Source: Verrucomicrobia bacterium UBA7008 (lineage in GTDB: Bacteria; Verrucomicrobiota; Kiritimatiellia; RFP12; UBA1067). From it: a stretch of DNA of 27,713 nt. Positions 23,417-27,713 of the stretch are shown piece by piece (position 1 is the stretch's first letter; every line of letters begins with the position of its first letter). Location of the stretch: NCBI GenBank assembly GCA_002449695.1, contig DJXI01000041.1:1-27713 (forward strand). Direction: 5' to 3'. The translations under genes were made by a program, and so were the position numbers. The notes under the pieces are model-generated. The model was not told where the DNA came from. It saw only the letters and a list, made by a program, of their open reading frames with translations, and searched no databases.

Positions 23417-24605
23417 CGGGGGTTTCGGCCGGGGCGGTTTCGGCCGGGGCGGTTTCGGCCGGCGCAGTCTTGGGCGCGGCCGGCGTCTCCGGCGGCGGCA
23501 GCAGCTGCTTGAACTCGCCCGCCGCCTCGACGTTCGCCGCGCGCACGCACGCGAGGACGAAGTCGTTGATCGCCTGCCCGTTGTTGTTGCGCTTGAGGTA
23601 GTCGACGACCTCGCTCAGCTCCGGCACCTTCTGCGGCTCGCCGGTCTTGAGGAGGATGTGGCTCGCCTGCACCTTCTCCGGCGCGGCGGGCTGGTCGTCC
23701 TTCGCCTCGACGGCGGGCGTCTTCCGGACGGGCAGGATGAGGTGGTAGCCGAACTGCGTCTTCACCGGCGCGGACACCGTGCCGACCTCCTGCTCGAACG
23801 CGACCTTGTCGAACTCCGGCACCATCTGGCCGTGCGTGAACTCGCCGAGATCGCCGCCCTTGCTGCTCGACGGGCAGTCGGAATGCGTCCGCGCCAGCTC
23901 CGCGAACGCCGCAGGCAGGCCGGCGGCGTCGACCGCGTCGAGCTGCCGCTTGAGCGCCTCGATCTGGGTGCGCGCCTGCTCGTCGGTCCGCGCCTTTTCG
24001 TTTTCCGCAACGATGCGGTTGATGATCTTCTGCGCGTCGGCGGTGTAGTCGGTCGCGTCCTTGTCGGTCACCTCGCCCTTGATCATCTTCTCGATGGCGA
24101 TGCGCGTCTTGAGCTGATCGCGCGCGCGGTCCGGGCCGAGCGGCGACTTCGCCAGCAGGTCGTCGAGCGACTTCGGCGCGTCGGGGGCGTCGGCGAGCGT
24201 CTCGAGGATTTCCTTCTCGCGCGCCTGGAGATCCGCGTCGGTCGCGGCGTAGCCGAGCGCCACGGCCTTCGCGCCGAGCGTGTTCGCCACGAGGAACTCC
24301 TGCGCGAGCTGGCCCGCGAACGCCTGGCGCGCGCGGCCGATCTGCTCCGGCGGAATGTTCGCGCCCTGTTTCGCGAGAATCTTCGCGACGTCCGCGTCAA
24401 GCGCGCCGCGCGTCAGCTTCGCCTCGCCGACCGCGAGCACGACCTCGTTCGGGTCCTGCGCCGCCGCGTCCGCCGCCTGCGCCGCCGGTGCCGCCGCGCC
24501 GTCCGTCGCCGCGCCGGCCGTGCAGTTGTTCTTGTCGCAGCAGCCCGCCGCGACGATCGTGGCGGCCGCTACCAGCGCCGCGCCCATTCGGTTGATCGTT
24601 GCCAT
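23400..24605 (-). CDS. Lipoprotein peptidyl-prolyl isomerase (parvulin/SurA-PrsA type), apparently permuted
   Basis: 401 residues starting MATINRMGAALVAAATIVAAGC, a lipoprotein signal with Cys22 in the lipobox. An N-terminal chaperone-like helical region (about 45-235) is followed by parvulin motifs: FAELARTHSDCPSSSKGGDLGEF near residue 250, GQMVPEFDKVAF, and VSAPVKTQFGYHLI near 280. The strand that normally opens the domain (xASHILLK) is not upstream; it appears at about residue 311 after the FGYH strand. The C-terminus is a Pro/Ala/Glu/Thr repeat. It should help fold exported proteins in the periplasm. ATG 24605 is chosen from the AAGGAAAAGAAAGACAAC spacing, like rpoB; an in-frame ATG at 24635 overlaps the recO stop and is possible. 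Confidence 0.85.
   Translation of the reverse strand: MATINRMGAALVAAATIVAAGCCDKNNCTAGAATDGAAAPAAQAADAAAQDPNEVVLAVGEAKLTRGALDADVAKILAKQGANIPPEQIGRARQAFAGQLAQEFLVANTLGAKAVALGYAATDADLQAREKEILETLADAPDAPKSLDDLLAKSPLGPDRARDQLKTRIAIEKMIKGEVTDKDATDYTADAQKIINRIVAENEKARTDEQARTQIEALKRQLDAVDAAGLPAAFAELARTHSDCPSSSKGGDLGEFTHGQMVPEFDKVAFEQEVGTVSAPVKTQFGYHLILPVRKTPAVEAKDDQPAAPEKVQASHILLKTGEPQKVPELSEVVDYLKRNNNGQAINDFVLACVRAANVEAAGEFKQLLPPPETPAAPKTAPAETAPAETAPAETPVETAE
23423..23467 (-). repeat. Three 15-bp tandem repeats in the parvulin tail
   Basis: Units start at 23423, 23438 and 23453 (plus strand TTTCGGCCGGGGCGG; the third differs at the end). They encode a repeated Pro-Ala-Glu-Thr-Ala in the C-terminal tail of the lipoprotein, probably a flexible unstructured segment. 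Confidence 0.85.
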
Positions 24606-24631
24606 GTTGTCTTTCTTTTCCTTGTGCGTGT

Positions 24632-25315
24632 TCATGAAATGACCTTCAGGACCGACCGCCGTGCGTCGAGGGCCGAATCCAGGTGGAACGCATAGAATAC
24701 ACCAAAAACCCGCGCCGCGTCTAGCAGAATTTCCATCTTTTTTTCGTCGAGCGGACGGGCGAGGCAGCGCGCGACGGCCGCCGGGACGGGGATCGAGCGC
24801 TCGCCGCGCAGCGTCGCCGCGCCGTCCTCGAACGCGATTTCGGGCAGCAGGCCCGCGAGTTTCAGGACCTCGCGCTCGAACGCGAGCAGCCGACCGACGA
24901 AGAACGCGGCGTCCGCCCGGTCCCCGCCGCGCGCCGCGAGCGCGTCGAGCGACGTGGTGAGGAGCCGCAGCCATTCCGCCGCCTCGGGGCCCTGCGGCGC
25001 GTGGTCCGCGACGTTCGCGCGGAAGTAGCCCGCGAGCGCGAGCGCGCGGTAGTCGCCGCGCAGCGCGTCGCGCCGGTCGAGGGGCGCCGCCTCCCTGAGC
25101 GCGTGCAGATCGCCGCGCCCGTGCGCGTAGTAGACGATCTCGCACGTGTAGTTGAGGTCGTACTGGCCGAGGAAGAGGCTTTTCGGACGGACCGCGCCCT
25201 TGACGACGGTCGTCACCTTGCCGGCCGGCGTCAGCCACTGGACGATGTGGCTCGTGCGCGACCACGGCACGATGCGCAGGCAGACGGCCGCGGTCTTGAC
25301 GGTCTCGCCCGCCAT
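24632..25315 (-). CDS. recO: DNA repair protein RecO
   Basis: RecO loads RecA on SSB-coated DNA in the RecFOR pathway and anneals strands. The 227-residue product has the usual length. The N-terminal OB fold is visible (VKTAAVCLRIVPWSRTSHIVQWLTPAGKVTTVVKGAVRPKS, then LFLGQYDLNYTCEIVYY), followed by the family's all-helical C-terminal part (FFVGRLLAFEREVLKLAGLLPEI). No zinc-binding cysteine set is present, as in many RecO proteins. ATG 25315 overlaps the mtaB stop by one base (TGATG). The stop lies 26 nt before the chosen parvulin start. Confidence 0.85.
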   Translation of the reverse strand: MAGETVKTAAVCLRIVPWSRTSHIVQWLTPAGKVTTVVKGAVRPKSLFLGQYDLNYTCEIVYYAHGRGDLHALREAAPLDRRDALRGDYRALALAGYFRANVADHAPQGPEAAEWLRLLTTSLDALAARGGDRADAAFFVGRLLAFEREVLKLAGLLPEIAFEDGAATLRGERSIPVPAAVARCLARPLDEKKMEILLDAARVFGVFYAFHLDSALDARRSVLKVIS

Positions 25316-26508
25316 CAGACGGGGTCTCCGACGAGGACGTGGCCGTTCATCTCCCGCACGCGGATCTCGACGAGATCGCGGCGGCGGATCGTCCGCCCGC
25401 GTGCGTGCGCGTGCGTGTACGCCCGGGCGCGCTCCTCGCCCACCTCGCACCAGACGTATTCGGACGTCCAGCCCGCGAGGCGCTTTTCGTCCTCGACGAC
25501 GATTGCGACCGTCTTTCCCTTGAAGCCGTTGATGAACCGCGTGCGCGCCGTCTCGCCCTGCGCGGCGATCTCGCGCGCGCGGGCGTGGCGGATCTCGCGC
25601 GGCACGGCGCTCGGCAGCTGCGCCGCGACGGTGCCGGGCCGCTCCGAGAAGGGGAAGACGTGGAACCGGTTGAACTTGAGCCGCGTCAGAAGCGACTGCG
25701 TGGCGAGGAAGTCGTAGTCCGATTCGTCGGGAAAGCCCGTCAGGACGTCGCACCCGAGCCCGAGGCCCGGCATCAGATTCTCGGCTTCGCGCACGAGCGC
25801 CGTCACCTCGCGCGTCGTGTAGGGGCGGCGCATCGCGCCGAGGATGCGGTTGGACCCCGACTGCACGGGGATGTGCAGGTAGCGGCAGATGTTCGCGTGC
25901 GCGGCGACGGCGCGGACGGTCTCGGGCGCGACCGGCGACGGCTCGAGCGACCCGAGGCGGATGCGGAAGCCCGTGCCGCCGTCGAGTTCGGCGAGCGCGG
26001 CGAGGAGATCGGGCAGGCGCCGGCCCTGCGAGAGATACTGCGAGAGGTTGCAGCCGGTCACGACGATCTCGCGGTAGCCCGCGTCGAGGAAGCGCCGCGC
26101 GCTGCCCAGAACCTCGTCGAAATCGACCGCGGCGCTTTTGCCGCGGAACTGCGGGACGATGCAGAACGCGCACGTGCCGTTGCAGCCGTCCTGGACCTTG
26201 AGGTACGCGCGCGCGGTGCGCGTGGCCGTGGCGGGCTTGACGTCGCGCAGCAGAATCTCGTTGTGCCGGTCCTTGAGGCAGCCGGTCACGATGAGCCGCT
26301 TCATCGGATACTTCTCGCGCAGATGCGCGATCAGCTTCTCGCAGTCGTGCTGGGCGCGGGCCGTCACGGAGCAGCCGCGCACGACGATGAGGTTCGCGTC
26401 GGCGTGGCTGTCGGTCGTCGTCCAGCCGCGCGCGAGGAAGCCCGCCTCCAGCGCGAGCGCCTCCGCGCGGTTCAACCGGCAGCCGAACGTGTCGAAGCAG
26501 ACTTTCAT
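25315..26508 (-). CDS. mtaB: tRNA N6-threonylcarbamoyladenosine(37) methylthiotransferase, MtaB type
   Basis: Converts t6A37 to ms2t6A37 in tRNAs that read ANN codons, using radical SAM chemistry. The 397-residue product has the N-terminal methylthiotransferase domain with Cys10 (FGCRLN), Cys46 (RGCSVT) and Cys77 (TGCLK), the radical-SAM CxxxCxxC at Cys109/113/116 (GCNGTCAFC), and a C-terminal TRAM-like segment (GFKGKTVAIVVEDE to NGHVLVGDP). VTGC after the SAM cluster and the FG-CRLN form favour MtaB over MiaB or RimO. The stretch between Cys77 and Cys109 is short for the family. ATG 26508 overlaps the CPBP stop by 4 nt. Confidence 0.9.
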   Translation of the reverse strand: MKVCFDTFGCRLNRAEALALEAGFLARGWTTTDSHADANLIVVRGCSVTARAQHDCEKLIAHLREKYPMKRLIVTGCLKDRHNEILLRDVKPATATRTARAYLKVQDGCNGTCAFCIVPQFRGKSAAVDFDEVLGSARRFLDAGYREIVVTGCNLSQYLSQGRRLPDLLAALAELDGGTGFRIRLGSLEPSPVAPETVRAVAAHANICRYLHIPVQSGSNRILGAMRRPYTTREVTALVREAENLMPGLGLGCDVLTGFPDESDYDFLATQSLLTRLKFNRFHVFPFSERPGTVAAQLPSAVPREIRHARAREIAAQGETARTRFINGFKGKTVAIVVEDEKRLAGWTSEYVWCEVGEERARAYTHAHARGRTIRRRDLVEIRVREMNGHVLVGDPV

Positions 26509-27008
26509 TGCGTCAGGCCCGGCGCGGCGAAGAGGAGGACGATGTTCGTCAGGTTGAAGAGCGCGTGGTTCAGCATGGGCGACCAGATTCGGCCCGTCGC
26601 GCGGTAGAGGGCGCACTGGCACAGGCCAAGGAAGAAGAGCGCGACGAAGGCGTTGTTCGGGAAGGGCATCTGGAGGTAGTGCGCGGCGGTGAAGAGCGCC
26701 GACGAGACGACGGCGACGGCGGCCGTCGCGGTCCGGCCCCGGCGGCCGGCGAGGTGCAGGGGGAGGCGGAAGGCGAGCCCGCGGAAGATCAGCTCCTCGG
26801 CGACGGGCGCGCCGACGACGGTCGCGGCGATCCAGCCGACGAGCTCCCAGCCGCGCGCGTTGCGCACGAGGTCGAGGGACGGCTGTTCGGGCAGATGGAG
26901 GCCGAAAGCCTCCGCGACCGCCCCGGTGAGCCAGCAGAGCCCCACCGTGAGCAGGAACACGAGCGGCGCGGCCGCAAGCGTCAGTTTGAGTGCTGTCAGC
27001 TTCTTCAT
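26505..27008 (-). CDS. CPBP-family intramembrane metalloprotease
   Basis: 167 residues with about four hydrophobic segments, the first being LAAAPLVFLLTVGLCWLTGAV. Motif 1 is EELIFRG (Glu71, Glu72, Arg76), motif 2 includes LFTAAHY (His110), and motif 3 is MLNHALFN (His148). These are the glutamate and histidine residues expected for the Abi/CaaX-type fold. Substrates are unknown; family members process prenylated or other membrane proteins, and some act in bacteriocin immunity. It starts 12 nt after the tRNA 3' end and is very likely cotranscribed with it. Its stop overlaps mtaB (ATGA). Confidence 0.88.
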   Translation of the reverse strand: MKKLTALKLTLAAAPLVFLLTVGLCWLTGAVAEAFGLHLPEQPSLDLVRNARGWELVGWIAATVVGAPVAEELIFRGLAFRLPLHLAGRRGRTATAAVAVVSSALFTAAHYLQMPFPNNAFVALFFLGLCQCALYRATGRIWSPMLNHALFNLTNIVLLFAAPGLTQ

Positions 27009-27020
27009 GGGAAAAACGGG

Positions 27021-27094
27021 TGGACCGGGCGGGACTTGAACCCACGACCAAGGGATTATGAGTCCCCCGCTCTGACCGACTGAGCTACCGGTCC
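27021..27094 (-). tRNA. tRNA with CAT anticodon, probably tRNA-Ile2 (AUA-reading)
   Basis: The minus strand folds into a full cloverleaf: acceptor GGACCGG/CCGGTCC, D-arm with TAGCTCAG, anticodon loop CTCATAA (anticodon CAT), variable loop, T-arm with GGTTCAAGTCC. The discriminator is A; CCA is not encoded (CCC follows). Acceptor stem GGACC and the anticodon-arm/variable-loop sequence ATAATCCCTTGGTC are close to known tRNA-Ile(CAU) such as E. coli ileX, more than to elongator Met. If so, TilS must convert C34 to lysidine. A tRNA-Met assignment cannot be fully excluded by eye. Confidence 0.9.
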
Positions 27095-27108
27095 ACCGAA
27101 TGAGAGAT

Positions 27109-27138
27109 AGTTTAACACATTTACCCCCTTGCCAGCAA
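27109..27138 (-). promoter_or_regulatory. Promoter of the tRNA-CPBP-mtaB-recO operon
   Basis: Minus strand: -35 TTGCTG (27138-27133), 18-nt spacer, extended -10 TGT-TAAACT (27117-27109). The expected transcription start is near 27102, about 8 nt before the tRNA. The -35 overlaps the rpoB -35 on the opposite strand. Confidence 0.65.
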
Positions 27139-27143
27139 GGGGG
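27124..27143. promoter_or_regulatory. 20-bp palindrome holding both divergent -35 boxes
   Basis: CCCCCTTGC-CA-GCAAGGGGG, a perfect 9-bp inverted repeat. Each arm supplies TTGC for one promoter: TTGCCA for rpoB on the plus strand and TTGCTG for the tRNA on the minus strand. On the plus strand, AATTTTT follows, so the same sequence also looks like a terminator hairpin, although no plus-strand gene ends nearby. Confidence 0.75.
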
Positions 27144-27158
27144 AATTTTTGATAAAAT
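27129..27158 (+). promoter_or_regulatory. Promoter of rpoB
   Basis: -35 TTGCCA (27129-27134), 18-nt spacer, extended -10 TGA-TAAAAT (27150-27158). The -10 with its T tract, TTTTTGATAAAAT, is identical to that of nusA. The predicted start near 27165 leaves a leader of about 138 nt. Confidence 0.68.
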
Positions 27159-27174
27159 ATTTGAACTACCCCTA

Positions 27175-27222
27175 ATGCGGACAGTTAACAAAGTGGTCGC
27201 TTACCACACTTCAGACGCATGA
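27175..27222 (+). CDS. Possible 15-residue leader ORF upstream of rpoB
   Basis: ATG 27175 to TGA 27220-27222, encoding MRTVNKVVAYHTSDA. It begins about 10 nt after the predicted transcription start and ends at the base of the leader hairpin. No Shine-Dalgarno is present, but leaderless or near-leaderless starts seem to occur in this genome. Short frames arise easily by chance. Confidence 0.25.
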   Translation: MRTVNKVVAYHTSDA

Positions 27223-27251
27223 AAGGCGGGGCCGGGCGCCTGCCCGTCCTT
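27223..27251 (+). promoter_or_regulatory. Structured rpoB leader hairpin
   Basis: AAGGCGGG (27223-27230) can pair with CCCGTCCTT (27243-27251) with one bulged T. An alternative smaller hairpin, CGGGC/GCCCG (27233-27246), excludes it. No T run follows, so this is not a classic terminator. It may be a regulatory leader; no known rpoB or ribosomal-protein leader class was recognised. Confidence 0.4.
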
Positions 27252-27302
27252 CGCTGCGGAAGTGACGATCCACAATTTGACAAAACAAGGAAAGAACGCA
27301 AC

Positions 27303-27713
27303 ATGAGCGCAGAACGGAAGATGTTCGGCAAACTGCAGAATATGGCAGAGACGCCGCCCAACCTCATCGAGATCCAGACCAAGTCCTACGAGAAGTTCCT
27401 CCAGGCCGACGTGCCGCCCGCGAAACGCGAGGACAAGGGCCTGCAGGCGATCTTCAAGGAGATCTTCCCGGTCGTCAGCTACGACGGGCGCTACACGCTC
27501 GACTTCGTGGGCTACAACCTCAGCGCGCCGAAGAAGCCCTACCTCCAGGCGCTCATGGACGGCGAGACGTACTGCCGTCCGCTCCACGCGACCTTCCGCC
27601 TCAAGGACGGCGAGGAAGTGCGCGAGGAGGAGGTCTTCCTCGGCGACATGCCGGTGATGACGCCCGACGGCGCGTTCGTGATCAACGGCGCGGAGCGCGT
27701 GATCGTCTCGCAG
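27303..27713 (+). CDS. rpoB: DNA-directed RNA polymerase subunit beta, N-terminal part (3' end outside window)
   Basis: The first 137 residues of the RNAP beta subunit. PPNLIEIQTKSYEKFLQ, the FPVVSYDGRYTLDFVGY strand region, CRPLHATFRLKD and the well-conserved GDMPVMTPDGAFVINGAERVIVSQ (protrusion/lobe start) are diagnostic. ATG 27303 follows AAGGAAAGAACGCAAC. rplL or rplJ, which usually sit directly upstream, are absent; the gene has its own promoter divergent from a tRNA operon. Confidence 0.97.
   Translation, partial: MSAERKMFGKLQNMAETPPNLIEIQTKSYEKFLQADVPPAKREDKGLQAIFKEIFPVVSYDGRYTLDFVGYNLSAPKKPYLQALMDGETYCRPLHATFRLKDGEEVREEEVFLGDMPVMTPDGAFVINGAERVIVSQ

Noticed and set aside
23217..24695. 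492-codon plus-strand frame opposite the parvulin gene
   Set aside because: The minus strand has a lipobox, parvulin motifs and a Shine-Dalgarno; the plus frame is Arg/Leu-rich with no domain.
27021..27094. Elongator tRNA-Met
   Set aside because: The CAT anticodon allows it, but the acceptor GGACC and the TCCCTTGGTC anticodon/variable region match tRNA-Ile2 better. Retained as a lesser possibility.
1..27713. CRISPR array, insertion sequence, integron or defence island
   Set aside because: No spaced direct repeats of suitable length, no transposase or cas-like motifs. The only recombinase has a housekeeping Xer sequence next to topA.

Overview
The window is a high-GC bacterial chromosome segment that is almost wholly coding and consists mainly of housekeeping genes. 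It most likely comes from the PVC superphylum, in the Verrucomicrobiota/Kiritimatiellota/Lentisphaerota part. The best single marker is a 51-residue basic protein at 23204-23359 (minus strand) that I recognise from memory as the Chlamydia/Verrucomicrobia small basic protein family. Gram-negative envelope genes (LolA-like, AsmA-like, a lipoprotein parvulin) and secreted polysaccharide-degrading enzymes fit that placement. The phylum call is an inference and no search was run.

Layout. (1) 1-682: the end of one unrecognised gene and one complete unrecognised gene, closed by a terminator. (2) 728-13550, plus strand: nusA, infB and a secreted CE8 pectinesterase; then rbfA, truB, ribF and a secreted alpha/beta-hydrolase; then topA and a Xer recombinase. 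Each of these three blocks has a recognisable promoter. (3) 13628-16040: a secreted GH35 beta-galactosidase with its own promoter. (4) 16081-19006: an envelope cluster of a small membrane protein, an exported TPR protein, a LolA-like protein and an AsmA-like protein with 11-residue repeats. (5) 19048-23128: glgP and gpmI, for glycogen breakdown and lower glycolysis. (6) 23151-27138, minus strand: tRNA-Ile(CAU), CPBP protease, mtaB, recO and a parvulin lipoprotein packed head to tail, followed by the small basic protein under its own promoter. (7) 27129-27713: promoter, structured leader and first 137 codons of rpoB.

The cleanest unexpected signals are regulatory. Five promoters share the form TTGC.. 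- 18 nt - TGn-TAnAnT. Three genes have the -10 box only 7-9 nt before the ATG, which predicts leaderless mRNAs. The rpoB promoter and the divergent tRNA promoter use opposite arms of one 20-bp palindrome as overlapping -35 boxes.

The main protein-level oddities are these: TopA ends in three copies of an unrecognised cysteine-poor repeat instead of zinc ribbons; RibF carries an in-frame 21-bp tandem repeat plus a perfect hairpin in its riboflavin-kinase domain; the parvulin appears circularly permuted; and the pectinesterase looks like a mosaic of three carbohydrate-enzyme pieces, in the middle of a translation operon. I see no CRISPR array, insertion sequence, rRNA or recognisable defence system.
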